Source of the DNA: Rhodoblastus acidophilus
GTDB lineage: Bacteria > Pseudomonadota > Alphaproteobacteria > Rhizobiales > Beijerinckiaceae
Direction of reading: 5' to 3'
Length of the DNA: 53,598 nt
Assembly (NCBI RefSeq): GCF_025961575.1
Contig: NZ_JAOQNX010000032.1
Span: 1 to 53,598 of the forward strand
A program made the position numbers and the translations under genes. This document shows positions 27,195 through 35,984 of the stretch, in pieces. Each line of letters starts with the position of its first letter. The first letter of the stretch is position 1. The notes beneath the pieces are model-generated. The model was not told the DNA's origin. It was given only the letters and a program-made list of their open reading frames with translations, and ran no database searches.

Positions 27195-29275
27195 GCGATC
27201 GCGCGCATTTGCGCCTCCTGGTCCTGGCGCACGGCCACGAGATTGACGATGTCGAGGATCAGGGCGACGCTGCCGTCGCCGAGGATGGTCGCGCCCGAAA
27301 AGGTCTCGACGTCCTCATGCAGTTTCGACATGGATTTGATCACGGTCTGGTGGTCGCCGATGATCTGGTCGACCACGAGGCCGACGCGTTCGGCGCCGGT
27401 CGCGACCACCACGACCTTCTGGTGGGGATCGGGCGGCGAGCCCGTCTGGAAGATCTCCCGCAGCCGCAGGAACGGCACCAGACTGCCGCGCAGCGACAGC
27501 AGGCTGCGTCCGCGCGATTTTGCGTCATCCTCAAGCGAAAGCTCGAGACATTCCTCGACCGCCGCCAGCGGGATGACATAGCGGGCGCCGCCGACGCGGA
27601 CCAGCAGGCCGTCGATGATCGCCAGGGTTAGCGGAATGCGCAGCCCGATTTCCGAGCCCTCGCCCGGCCAGCTCTCGACGTCGATGGCGCCGCGCAAGGA
27701 TTCGATGGTCTTTTTCACCACATCCATGCCCACGCCGCGCCCCGAAAGGTTTGTCACCTTGGCGGCGGTCGAAAAACCCGGCTGGAAGATCATGTGCAGC
27801 GCTTCCTTCTCGGACAGGACCTGTCCGGGCGCCACCAGGCCGTTGGCCTCGGCCTTGGCGCGCACGCGGGCGCAGTCGATCCCGCGCCCGTCGTCGCTGA
27901 CCGAAATGATCACCTCGCCGCCGGACTGGCGCGCCGCCAGGGTGATGCGCCCGGCCGGGGGCTTGCCGGCGGCCTGCCGCTCTTCCGGCGTCTCAAGGCC
28001 GTGGTCGGCGGAATTGCGGATGATGTGGACGAGCGGGTCGGCGAGGCGCTCGATCACCGTCTTGTCCATTTCGGTGCTCTCGCCTTCGGTCACCAGCTCG
28101 ATCTGCTTGCCGGTCTCGCGCTGCAGATCATGGGCGAGCCTGCGGAACCGCTCGAACAGGGTGCCGACCGGAACCATGCGCAGCACCATCATGGTGCCGC
28201 GCAATTCGTTGGAGAGATTCTCGATCTCCTCGCTGACGGCGCGCAGCTCCTCGTTGAGGCCGGCCGCCGCGATCTGCGACAGCCGGGACTGGGCGATCAC
28301 CAATTCGCCGACGCGGTCCATCAGTTCGTCGAGCCGGTCGGCGGGGACGCGCACGCTCTCGACCGAGCGGCGCGCGGTCTTGGGCGGCGTCGCCGCCGCT
28401 TGCGGCGCGGCGGTTTTGGGGGAGGTGGGTTGCGCGGCGGCTTGCTGCGGCGTCGCCGGCGCTTCTGCTTTGCTTTCGACCGGCGCGGGGGCGGGGGACA
28501 AGGCCTCCAGCGGCCAGGCGCCCATTTCGTCGATTTCCAGAACCATGTCGTCGACGACGAACAGGAACACGTCCTCGATCTCGGAGCGGCCGTGCTCGGT
28601 CTCGAGGCGCACCGTCCATTGCAGATGCAGGGCGGTGGGGTCGAGCTGGTCGAGCGGGGGCACGGCGCTGTCGTCGATAGAGACCTCGCACGCGCCCAAT
28701 TCGCGCAACTCGTCGAGATAGGCGAGGGGATTGACCCCGTTGACCATCGCGTTCGGCGGCAGGGCGAAGCGAATGCGCCATTGCCGCGCCGCGGTATCCG
28801 CGGTCGCGGGCGGCGGCTCCGGCGTCGCTTGCGGCTTCGCGCCGGCCTGGGGCGCATCGACTCGGGTGGCGCCGGCTTGGGTGGCCCCGACTTGGATCGC
28901 GCCGACTTGGATCGCCGCGTGGAGCTGGGAGAGCAAAGCGGTCTCCTGGCCGGCGTAATCGCCGCTGGGATCTTCCACCAGCGCCCGCATGTGGTCCCGG
29001 GCCGCGAGCACCGCCGCCACCAGTTCGCGGGTCGCCGGCGCATGGCCCTTGCGCACCTGGTCGAAGGCGGTTTCGCAATGATGGGTGAAGGCCGCGAGCG
29101 CGTCGAAGCCGAACATCGCGCCCGAGCCCTTCAGCGTATGCAGGCCGCGGAACACGGAATCGATCTGTTCGCGGTCGTCGAGCCGCTGATCGAGGTCGAG
29201 CAGCCCCTGCTCGATCTGCTCGAGCAGTTCGGCGGCTTCGACACGAAAGATTTCGACGGGATCGAGCGCGCTCAT
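27191..29275 (-). CDS. cheA: Chemotaxis histidine kinase CheA
   Basis: A 694-residue CheA. The P1 phosphotransfer domain has the phosphorylated H46 in FRGLHTLKGSGAMFG. A low-complexity linker built from VGATQAGATRV-like repeats follows. The dimerisation helices (VRVPADRLDELMDRVGELV) come next. The ATP-binding domain has the N box HIIRNSADHGLETPEERQA, G1 DDGRGIDC and G2 GRGVGMDVVKK. The C-terminal P5 domain is CheW-like (IIDGLLVRVGGARYVIPLA). After autophosphorylation it should pass phosphate to the CheY and CheB encoded alongside. It overlaps cheY by 4 bases upstream and cheW by 4 bases downstream. Confidence 0.96.
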   Translation of the reverse strand: MSALDPVEIFRVEAAELLEQIEQGLLDLDQRLDDREQIDSVFRGLHTLKGSGAMFGFDALAAFTHHCETAFDQVRKGHAPATRELVAAVLAARDHMRALVEDPSGDYAGQETALLSQLHAAIQVGAIQVGATQAGATRVDAPQAGAKPQATPEPPPATADTAARQWRIRFALPPNAMVNGVNPLAYLDELRELGACEVSIDDSAVPPLDQLDPTALHLQWTVRLETEHGRSEIEDVFLFVVDDMVLEIDEMGAWPLEALSPAPAPVESKAEAPATPQQAAAQPTSPKTAAPQAAATPPKTARRSVESVRVPADRLDELMDRVGELVIAQSRLSQIAAAGLNEELRAVSEEIENLSNELRGTMMVLRMVPVGTLFERFRRLAHDLQRETGKQIELVTEGESTEMDKTVIERLADPLVHIIRNSADHGLETPEERQAAGKPPAGRITLAARQSGGEVIISVSDDGRGIDCARVRAKAEANGLVAPGQVLSEKEALHMIFQPGFSTAAKVTNLSGRGVGMDVVKKTIESLRGAIDVESWPGEGSEIGLRIPLTLAIIDGLLVRVGGARYVIPLAAVEECLELSLEDDAKSRGRSLLSLRGSLVPFLRLREIFQTGSPPDPHQKVVVVATGAERVGLVVDQIIGDHQTVIKSMSKLHEDVETFSGATILGDGSVALILDIVNLVAVRQDQEAQMRAIA
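28858..28918 (-). repeat. Short tandem repeat in the CheA linker
   Basis: Near-copies of a 15-base unit (GATCCAAGTCGGCGC and variants on the minus strand) encode IQVGA/TQAGA pentads between P1 and the rest of CheA. It is probably a slippage-made flexible linker. Confidence 0.6.
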
Positions 29276-29640
29276 TTGGTCAAGACCTTCGACATGACTT
29301 TCAGAAGCTGGGCGGCGTCGAAGGGCTTGGTCAGCCAGGCCGTCGCGCCCGCCGCCTTGGCGCGGGCCTTCATCTCGGGGTCGGATTCCGTGGTGAGGAA
29401 CACGATGGGCACGCCGAGCTGGTTGGGCAGGCGGCGCAATTCCTCGATCATGCGCAAGCCGTCCATGCGCGGCATGTTGATGTCGGTGAGAATGGCGTCG
29501 AAACGGCGGGTCTTGGCCTTTTCCAGACCGTCGAGCCCGTCGACGGCTTCCGTCACGGCGTAGCCGGCGCCGGACAGGGCGAGGCGCGTCGTCATGCGCA
29601 GGGAGGCGGAATCGTCGACGGTCAGGATGTTCGCGCTCAT
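29272..29640 (-). CDS. cheY: Chemotaxis response regulator CheY
   Basis: A 122-residue single-domain receiver. The acidic pair is in ILTVDDSASLRM, the phospho-acceptor is D53 in AILTDINMPRMDG, followed by Thr in IVFLTTESD and Lys in WLTKPFDAAQLL. It has no output domain and would be the phosphorylated messenger of this chemosensory pathway. It overlaps cheA by 4 bases. Confidence 0.95.
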   Translation of the reverse strand: MSANILTVDDSASLRMTTRLALSGAGYAVTEAVDGLDGLEKAKTRRFDAILTDINMPRMDGLRMIEELRRLPNQLGVPIVFLTTESDPEMKARAKAAGATAWLTKPFDAAQLLKVMSKVLTK

Positions 29641-29957
29641 CAGGCGTGCTCCTCGTGAAGCCAGAAACGGGCGGCGTCGGGCGTCGGACGCGACAGCGCG
29701 CCGGCGCGTTCGAGCACGCGGCGAAGATTGCCGGCGGCCGGACGGGCGAGGCGCACCGTCTTGCCCTGGCTTTGCGCGTAAGGGCGCGCCGCCATGAGCA
29801 GTTGCACGAAACTCAGATCGACCTTGGCCTCGTCCTCGACGACCAGCTCAAGCGAGTCCTGGCCGGCGAGGCGCTCCAGCAGGTCGCGCTGGACGTTCTG
29901 AATGTTCCGGATGGTCAAATCCTCCGAAAGACAGACACTTGCATTTCCAGAATTCAT
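29640..29957 (-). CDS. STAS domain protein of the chemosensory cluster
   Basis: A 105-residue protein with one STAS (anti-sigma-factor antagonist-like) domain: DLTIRNIQNVQRDLLERL, LELVVEDEAKVDLSFVQLLMAA and GKTVRLARPAAGNLRRVLE. In such domains a Ser or Thr next to the Asp of the VDLS loop can be phosphorylated; here it is Ser in KVDLSFVQ. STAS genes at the head of che clusters occur in several alphaproteobacterial and environmental systems, but their partner is seldom known. The start MNSGNASVCL at 29957 is chosen over an upstream ATG. It shares one base with the cheY stop. Confidence 0.85.
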   Translation of the reverse strand: MNSGNASVCLSEDLTIRNIQNVQRDLLERLAGQDSLELVVEDEAKVDLSFVQLLMAARPYAQSQGKTVRLARPAAGNLRRVLERAGALSRPTPDAARFWLHEEHA

Positions 29958-30161
29958 TTCCGAGCCGCCATATGCGATTGATGGGAACACAGGCGACAGT
30001 ATTGTTGGCGCTCAATGAAAATAGACTTAATTCAGAACGAAGCCTGGGGTGTTCTTTCGTCTCAAATGGGCGTGTGGTTAAAGATGACGCTGGCAACTAT
30101 GCTTACGTTGTTCTTTACGTGAACTAAGCTTGTATTTTAAAAAGACTATTCGGGCCGTCAG

Positions 30162-30178
30162 GCGCGGCGCGTCCGCGC
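30162..30178 (-). terminator. Weak hairpin after the chemoreceptor-like gene
   Basis: GCGCGG-ACGCG-CCGCGC on the minus strand lies 7 bases after the stop codon at 30186, with a short T-run about 17 bases further on. It may end or only slow transcription before the STAS-che genes, which start 220 bases downstream on the same strand. Confidence 0.3.
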
Positions 30179-30185
30179 GCAACGC

Positions 30186-31928
30186 TCAGAGGAAGCAATC
30201 GTCGAGGTCGTCGCCCGAAGCCGGGGCGGGGCGTTGCGGCGCGCCGCCGCTTTCGCCCTGCGCCCGCGCCTCCGGAAACACGGCGCAATGCAGCTCGCGC
30301 TCGCTTTGCATGGTGTAGCGCGCATAGGCCGCGTCGGAAAACGCCGCCGCCGTCTCGGGGCGGTCGCCGCCGACGGTCCTGGCGTTGGCCGCGGCCCGCC
30401 GCAGGTCCGCCGCGCAGGCCGCGAGGCGTTCGCCCAAATGTCCGCTGAAGTCGAGGCCGCGCACCGCCGCCTCGATGCCTTCCGCGATCGTCTCGCCTTC
30501 AGTCGCGATCAGATCGACGCTGCCGCCGGCCTCGCGGTCCATGTCCTGGAGCGCCGCGCCGACCTTGTCGAGGTCGGCGACCAGATCCCCGTCCTCTTCG
30601 GCGTGCGCCTCCTCGGCGGCCATGAGCGCGGCGAGGGTTTGCAGAATGATGTTGGCGCTGCGGCCGAGCTTGTCGCCTTCCAGGTTGATCTCGGTGGCGA
30701 TCGCCGCAATGGTGCGCCCGAGGTCGCCCATGCGCGCGCCATGGAGATGGGCGTTGATGGCGAGCAGGCGAATGTCGCCCTGAACGCGGCGCAAATTGCC
30801 GATGTCGCCGCGGGTGTCGAGCAGTTCCGCGGCAAGCCGCCGGATGGTCGCGTCGACGTCGTTCGAGCGCCGGTCCGCCTCCTCGATGTCGGCGACCAGC
30901 CCGCGCATGGCGCCGAGACGCGTGGCGACGATGTCATGGGTGCGGTCGGAGCCGCCGGAAAAATTGCGCACCAGCTGGAAAATGTCGCGGGCGTCGCCGG
31001 CCACGCCTTTCAAGGCGTCGACCACCTTGCGGGCGTCCACGTCGAAGTCCTGCGACAGCGCCGCGGTCAGGACGTCGAACAGGCGCAGGGCCGGGACGCT
31101 GGGCGCGCCCTCCGGGTCGCGCCGCATCATGTCGAGCAGCATGTGCATGGCCTCCTGCACATGCTCGATCCGCTGGCGGGTGGAATCGCCCACTTGCAGC
31201 GCGGACAGGGCGCCGGAGAATTTGTCGCCCGCGGCGCGCATCACCGGCGCGGCGCGGCTCGCCAGCTTTTCCAGATCGGCGCGGTGGCGGTCGATGGTTT
31301 TCGCGGCCTCGATCAGCTGCGGCGCGGCGGCGCCGGCGCCGGCGCCCACGACTTCGACCACGCGTTTGTGCTCTGCGTCGAGGCCCTCGAGTTCGGTCGC
31401 CATCTGCGCGACTTTTTTCGAAAAGCCCAAAACCTCGCGCTCGGCGTTGCGGACGTAATTGGCGATCTCGTTGGCGAAGGCCATGAACTTGTCATTGCCG
31501 GCGGCGGCGACGCGCGTCGACACCGCGCAGGTCGCGAGATAGGCCAGAATGCTGCGGATGCGGGCGACTTCCTCCTGGATCGTCGCCAGTTTCTGCGCCA
31601 CCGCGCCAAGCTCCTGGGAGCGGCGGGTTTCGCGCCCAATCCGGCTTTGCAGCCGCGCGATCGCGTCCTGCAAGGCGCCGATGGTCTGATCGGCCCGTTT
31701 GGCGTTGAACGCGCCCGAGATCCGATCGAGCGCCTGGATCAGGATCTGGATGTGCTCCTGCGCCTCGATGAGCACGCTGCCGGCGCTCAGGAAGCGCTTT
31801 TCGATCTCGCGACGCGCCTGTTCGAGCCGGTCGTGAACGTCCTGCAGAAACGCCGGATTTGCGGCGCCATGTGGCTCCGGCGTCGCGTCGCATGCGAGAG
31901 CGGAGGAGGTCATGGCAGGCGTGGGCAT
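30186..31928 (-). CDS. Diverged cytoplasmic chemoreceptor-like coiled-coil protein
   Basis: A 580-residue protein with no membrane segment, almost all long helices. Near its end, GDIRLLAINAHLHGARMGDL followed by GRTIAAIATEINLEGDKLG aligns with the receptor tip and following helix (normally NLLALNAAIEAARAGE, then GFAVVADEVRKLA). The Glu-Ala-Ala-Arg core that contacts CheA and CheW is altered. It also lacks typical methylation-site patterns. It lies upstream of and co-directional with the che cluster, so a regulatory or scaffold role is likely, but a normal receptor role is doubtful. The start at 31928 has GGAAG 7 bases upstream; the frame is open 33 residues further. Confidence is high that it is a gene, lower on function. 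Confidence 0.75.
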   Translation of the reverse strand: MPTPAMTSSALACDATPEPHGAANPAFLQDVHDRLEQARREIEKRFLSAGSVLIEAQEHIQILIQALDRISGAFNAKRADQTIGALQDAIARLQSRIGRETRRSQELGAVAQKLATIQEEVARIRSILAYLATCAVSTRVAAAGNDKFMAFANEIANYVRNAEREVLGFSKKVAQMATELEGLDAEHKRVVEVVGAGAGAAAPQLIEAAKTIDRHRADLEKLASRAAPVMRAAGDKFSGALSALQVGDSTRQRIEHVQEAMHMLLDMMRRDPEGAPSVPALRLFDVLTAALSQDFDVDARKVVDALKGVAGDARDIFQLVRNFSGGSDRTHDIVATRLGAMRGLVADIEEADRRSNDVDATIRRLAAELLDTRGDIGNLRRVQGDIRLLAINAHLHGARMGDLGRTIAAIATEINLEGDKLGRSANIILQTLAALMAAEEAHAEEDGDLVADLDKVGAALQDMDREAGGSVDLIATEGETIAEGIEAAVRGLDFSGHLGERLAACAADLRRAAANARTVGGDRPETAAAFSDAAYARYTMQSERELHCAVFPEARAQGESGGAPQRPAPASGDDLDDCFL

Positions 31929-32476
31929 GAGGCGCTTCCGAACGATTCTGAATTCGCGGGCGCGCGACGCGCCATGACGGGGGAGGGCGCCAAAGGTTTT
32001 CCGCGCGGCGCGGCGGTCGAGTGGCAAAAGGCTGACGATCTGTTTTTCTTCAACAAAATCCGCATATACGGTGCTGTGTTCATGTTGTGCCTCATTTTCT
32101 GGCGCATATGCTCTCTTTTTGCGCAGTCTAGTGACGTTACGTAAGCATATTACGCGAGTAAATGAAGGTTATGTCCTGTTTTTTATTAGCTTGTATCGGT
32201 GAATGAACGATAAATTTTCTTGGAGGCAGCGCGTGGAAACAGTACGTGCTGCCCGGCAAAATGCTTTTTGCAGACTGCCAAGCGAAATTTATTGACCGAC
32301 GCGTCAGTCAATGGAATAAATCCTTGCACAACAGAAGCCACGCCCAAGCTCGCCTACGATCGCACCGGGACGAGCGGACGTTTCGATGCGTCTGGCCGAT
32401 CCGCAAGGCCTGCGCCGTCGATCCACCCCGGCTCCCGCTCCTTGAGCCGGAGACGTCTCGCGCAGGAGACAAGACC
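31929..32476. other. AT-rich divergent regulatory region
   Basis: About 550 bases separate the chemoreceptor-like gene from the small membrane protein gene. No supported gene is seen. The section 32,040-32,330 is distinctly AT-richer than the flanks and contains the palindrome listed separately. The promoters of both flanking genes probably lie here. Confidence 0.5.
32291..32312. promoter_or_regulatory. TetR-type operator palindrome overlapping a promoter
   Basis: Two 11-base halves, ATTGACCGACG and CGTCAGTCAAT, form an inverted repeat with a single mismatched pair in the 22 bases. The pattern TTGACYGACN...GTCRGTCAA is like operators of TetR/AcrR-family repressors. TTGACC (32292-32297) inside it is also a good -35 box, with AATAAA 17 bases later as a weak -10, so a bound repressor would cover the promoter. 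No TetR-family gene is in the window. Confidence 0.6.
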
Positions 32477-32908
32477 ATGGACGCTGCTTGGCTCACCGCC
32501 ATTTCCGCGCTGCTCGGCTCCGCGATCGGCGCCTTCGCCTCGATCGTCACGACCTGGCTGACCCAGCACAATCAGGCTCAGGTCAAGGAACGCGCCAACA
32601 ACCAGGCGCGCCTGGAGCGGATCTACCTCGAATTCATCGAGCAGGCCTCCGCCGTCATGGCCGACGCCCTGCTCGAAACCGCCTTGAAGGATCCGAAAAA
32701 GATCATGCCGCTCTATGCCGCGCTCGGCAAATTGCGCCTGTTCGCGTCGGACGGCACGCTGGCGGCGGCGGAGCTCGCCTTGGACAAGATCATCGCAACC
32801 TATTACGACCCGTGCATGGATTTTGGCGCCAAGCCTGAAAATCCGGACGAATTCGATCTGCTTCGTCCGTTCGAGGCGGCGTGCCGAGAGGAATTGCGCG
32901 GCGCATGA
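32477..32908 (+). CDS. Small single-membrane-span protein of unknown function
   Basis: A 143-residue protein. WLTAISALLGSAIGAFASIV near the N-terminus is a membrane helix, followed by the helical, charged segment THNQAQVKERANNQARLERI-like (positions about 26-50), and a soluble C-terminal part ending in EACREELRGA. ATG at 32477 has GGAGA 7 bases upstream. The frame is open 77 residues further upstream, but that part lacks protein-like composition. I do not recognise a named family. It is preceded by the TetR-type palindrome, so it may be conditionally expressed. Confidence 0.75.
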   Translation: MDAAWLTAISALLGSAIGAFASIVTTWLTQHNQAQVKERANNQARLERIYLEFIEQASAVMADALLETALKDPKKIMPLYAALGKLRLFASDGTLAAAELALDKIIATYYDPCMDFGAKPENPDEFDLLRPFEAACREELRGA

Positions 32909-33143
32909 CCACGGCGGCGACAGCTGTCTGCCGCGACAGCTGACGCGCTTGCTCGCGGTGATCTGCGCTTCGGACAGATCGCCCGACCCGCCGGCCGTCG
33001 ATGGTGTTCACGTCCCGCCCCGGCTCGGTCGCGCCGGGGCCGCTGCGGCGGGCTCTGACGTTCCCGCACCCGCCGGGCCCAGGCGGACGGCAGACAAGGC
33101 GCGCGTCATCGCGTCGCGCCGGCGAGTGAGGAGCTCTGTTGAC

Positions 33144-35336
33144 ATGTCGGCGCAGCTGGAAGATTTCCTGCCTGCGCAGTTGAAGGTGACGACGATGCGG
33201 GCCGACGACCTTTTCGCAGAAGCCATTCGCGTTCGAGACCAGGGACAATATGCCGACGCAGAGGCTCTGTTCCGCACCGGAATGGAGCGCTTCCCTTCCG
33301 ATCTCGACCGCTTTGGCCATCCGAGGTTTCGCAAGGAACTCATCCGGATGCTCCTCAGGCTTCGACAATGGGATCAAGCGGCTTCGCTCTATCCGGCCTC
33401 CGGTGGACCCGGCGGGGATCATTGGCCCGATACCCTGTTCGCTCGCGCGTACGGCGCCGCCCGAGAGCACGACCTGGAAGCCCATTGGTGGCTCCGGGTC
33501 GGCGAAAGGCAACCTGGCGACGAAGAATTCCGCACGTTCCTCCGAAACTGGGCGGAGCGTGATCCCGCCCAAGCCCTGGGCTGGTTGCGTCGCTCGCGAA
33601 CAAGCCGCCGAGGCCACCGGTTGTCTCAATTGGCGCTTGCCTACCGGCTCTTCTTGCTGCGGTGCGAGGGCGCGATAGACCTGCTGGACGAAATCGCCGG
33701 GCAGCGCTTCGAGCAGCGCGTCACCCGCATCGAAGTCCCTGCAAGTGTCGACGGTGCTGCCGGAACCGATGATTCTTCGCCGTTGGAAACTTTGCGCTGT
33801 ATCTTGCGCGATCTCAATTTGAAGACGGTTCTGCTGACCAATACAAATTTTTCCTATTGGGCCGGAAGCCAGGTGGTCACTCGGGATCTTGCTCTCCTCT
33901 TTCTCGAGGCGGGCGCGACAGATGTTCGCGTGTTGACGGATGCAGTGGATGGAGACATTGTATTCGACGCCCAAGAGAGGGGCATCCGGTTCGTCAACTT
34001 GCTCGAGGACGGCTGGACGGAGGCGCTTCCCGAGCAACCTGATTTGGTCTGGGCCCACCACTGGCCGCTCTTGGGAGCGGCGGTTCATGTCCGCAAGTTG
34101 GCCTTCCGTTATCTGGTGGTTTCCAGCCTGTCCCACTATGAACCTCTGGAAGCCCTGGCGCTGGGAACCGAATTCGCGGATGCGATCCTGGTTCATTCAG
34201 AGGAGAACCGGCAGGCACAGCTTCCATCGTTGTCGCCGACCGCCCGGGACCGATTTTTCGTGTTGCCAAACAGTATCCCATCGCGTTGGTTTCAAGGCTC
34301 GGCGGCTCCCATTTCGCTTAAACGACTGCTGGTGGTTTCAAACCATCCCCCGCCCGAGTTGCTGCAAGCAGCCACGATTCTTTCTGAGCGGGGCATCTCG
34401 GTCGAGGTGATCGGCTTGACGGCCCGTCCGCGTGAAGTCGATGCGGTTCTGATTGATGCCGCAGACGCCATTGTCACCATCGGACACTCGGTGCAAAAAG
34501 GGTTGGCGCGTCGCCGTCCCGTCTATGTTTACGATCGATTTGGCGGTTCCGGGTGGTTGTCGTCTGGCGACGTGGACGCCTCGGAGCGCACCAACCATTC
34601 GGGGCGGCGGATGGGACGGCGATTGCCCGCAAGCAAGATCGCAGAGACGATCCTGGAAGGATATTCCGCCGCCCTGGCGCAGGTCGAAATATTGCATGCC
34701 GAATCGATGCGCCGGTACACGCTCGAGACGAACATTGCGCGTCTCCTTGGCGGCTTGGAAAAGGGGAAAAGCGTACGTCAGCCGGCGATGACGGGCGACC
34801 GTTCGCACAGCATGGTGACCCTGACCTACTGGGCGGGACGTGGGCGATCGCTGCGCGACCCGACGCTTAACGCGGGCGAGGAACGCTTGCTGCGGCGGGA
34901 GATCGCGTGTGAAGCGACGGTCAACGACAGCGTCTGCTATCTGGGCGTTTGGATTGACGGGCAGCGGGGCCCCGTTCTGGCGCAGCCCCCCGAGGATGTC
35001 GATTGCGTGCGACTGACGGGAACTTTGGTGTTCTCTGACGGCGCCGCGGCGGCCGTGACGGTCGAGCGTGACGACGGGCTGGTCTGGACGGCGAATCGAA
35101 CCGCGCCGGGGACAAGTTCCGCAGCGCTTGGGAATGCGGGCATTGATCTCAACGGACCTGTGAATTTTTTCGCGACAATGGTCGCCTTGGCCCGAGAGAC
35201 CCGCACTCTGAAACTTCGGGCGAATCATCCCGTGTTGGGTTCCGTGGCGCTCTGCCGCTTGGCGATCAGCGCCGCGTCTGAACCTCCCTCGCTCGACAAC
35301 GAGCAAGTGCTCGAGAGGATGGCGCGCGAGCTGTGA
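33144..35336 (+). CDS. TPR and glycosyltransferase-like protein
   Basis: A 730-residue protein. Residues about 15-200 look like TPR-type helical repeats (FAEAIRVRDQGQYADAEALF). A GT-B-like part follows (about 225-560): VLLTNTNFSYWAGSQVVTRD resembles the N-terminal start of GT4-type enzymes, and FFVLPNSIPSRWF, LLVVSNHPPPELLQAATIL and SVQKGLARRRPVYVYDRFGG resemble the donor-binding half. The C-terminal 150 residues look beta-rich and are not recognised. GAGGAG lies 10 bases before ATG 33144; the frame is open much further upstream but overlaps the preceding gene. The usual EX7E acidic pair was not clearly seen, so catalytic activity is uncertain. It may modify surface polysaccharide or a protein. 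Confidence 0.65.
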   Translation: MSAQLEDFLPAQLKVTTMRADDLFAEAIRVRDQGQYADAEALFRTGMERFPSDLDRFGHPRFRKELIRMLLRLRQWDQAASLYPASGGPGGDHWPDTLFARAYGAAREHDLEAHWWLRVGERQPGDEEFRTFLRNWAERDPAQALGWLRRSRTSRRGHRLSQLALAYRLFLLRCEGAIDLLDEIAGQRFEQRVTRIEVPASVDGAAGTDDSSPLETLRCILRDLNLKTVLLTNTNFSYWAGSQVVTRDLALLFLEAGATDVRVLTDAVDGDIVFDAQERGIRFVNLLEDGWTEALPEQPDLVWAHHWPLLGAAVHVRKLAFRYLVVSSLSHYEPLEALALGTEFADAILVHSEENRQAQLPSLSPTARDRFFVLPNSIPSRWFQGSAAPISLKRLLVVSNHPPPELLQAATILSERGISVEVIGLTARPREVDAVLIDAADAIVTIGHSVQKGLARRRPVYVYDRFGGSGWLSSGDVDASERTNHSGRRMGRRLPASKIAETILEGYSAALAQVEILHAESMRRYTLETNIARLLGGLEKGKSVRQPAMTGDRSHSMVTLTYWAGRGRSLRDPTLNAGEERLLRREIACEATVNDSVCYLGVWIDGQRGPVLAQPPEDVDCVRLTGTLVFSDGAAAAVTVERDDGLVWTANRTAPGTSSAALGNAGIDLNGPVNFFATMVALARETRTLKLRANHPVLGSVALCRLAISAASEPPSLDNEQVLERMAREL

Positions 35337-35563
35337 GCAGCAGTCCTCTATGTACGACATCGACAGCGTTCAGCATGTGCTCCAAGCCTCTTGGTGGTCA
35401 CTTTTGTAAACGCTAGGTCGTGCATGACGAATCGCTTTAACGACGTTCTGTCGCTCCGGATATCTCCTCACTCGACATCGACTTCGTGCTGCCGCGCCCA
35501 CGCCACAGTGTCGCTCTTGCGTGTGAAGGTCTGGGTGAGAGCGGGGTGCCCATACAGGCGAAA

Positions 35564-35914
35564 CTAGGCTCCGGACTCATAACCAGTAGCTGACGGTCGC
35601 GGCGAGGCAGAAGCTTTCACGGCAGAACTGTCGATCAGGACTTCCGCGGCTGGCCCGCCGGCCCGCGCCAACTCTTCGAAAAGCGTCGTCCAGACGCCTT
35701 TCGCCGCCCACCGGACGAAACGGTTGTAGAGCGTCTTCCGAGGACCGTAATCCGGCGGCGCGTCCACCCAGCGCCCGCCAGATTTCAGCACATGCACGAT
35801 ACCGCTGATCACGCGGAGATCATCAACCCGCTCCTTGCCGCGCGTGTCGGTCGGAAGATGAGGTTGGATCTTGGAAAACTGCTCGTCCGTGAGCCAGAAC
35901 TGATCTCGATTCAT
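35564..35914 (-). pseudogene. IS5-family transposase, N-terminal frame only
   Basis: A 116-residue product, MNRDQFWLTDEQFSKIQPHL then RVISGIVHVLKSGGRWVD and YNRFVRWAAKGVW, matches the first frame (DUF4096 part) of IS427-group transposases. It goes as far as VLIDSSAVKA, where the first catalytic Asp region begins, and then runs through the terminal repeat into the flank (ending GYESGA). The second frame, normally joined by ribosomal frameshifting, is deleted, so this copy cannot move by itself. Confidence 0.85.
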
Positions 35915-35984
35915 GCCCGCTTCCTTTCGGAAGCCCTGAATCATAACCCGCTGCTCAGGCCAAGCGATTTATGGGTCCGGAGCC
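35567..35984 (-). mobile_element. Non-autonomous IS5-family (IS427-like) element, 418 bp
   Basis: The element has 16-base terminal inverted repeats, GGCTCCGGACTCATAA at 35567-35582 and TTATGGGTCCGGAGCC at 35969-35984, which differ at one position. It is flanked by TA on both sides (35565-35566 and 35985-35986), the 2-bp target duplication expected of IS427-type elements. Only the first transposase frame is inside; the second frame and the catalytic DDE residues are missing, so the element has an internal deletion. It interrupts the integrase remnant. Confidence 0.88.

Noticed and set aside
30234-32144. A 636-residue plus-strand frame opposite the chemoreceptor-like gene
   Set aside because: Shadow frame; the sense strand has helical heptad patterns and a ribosome-binding site.
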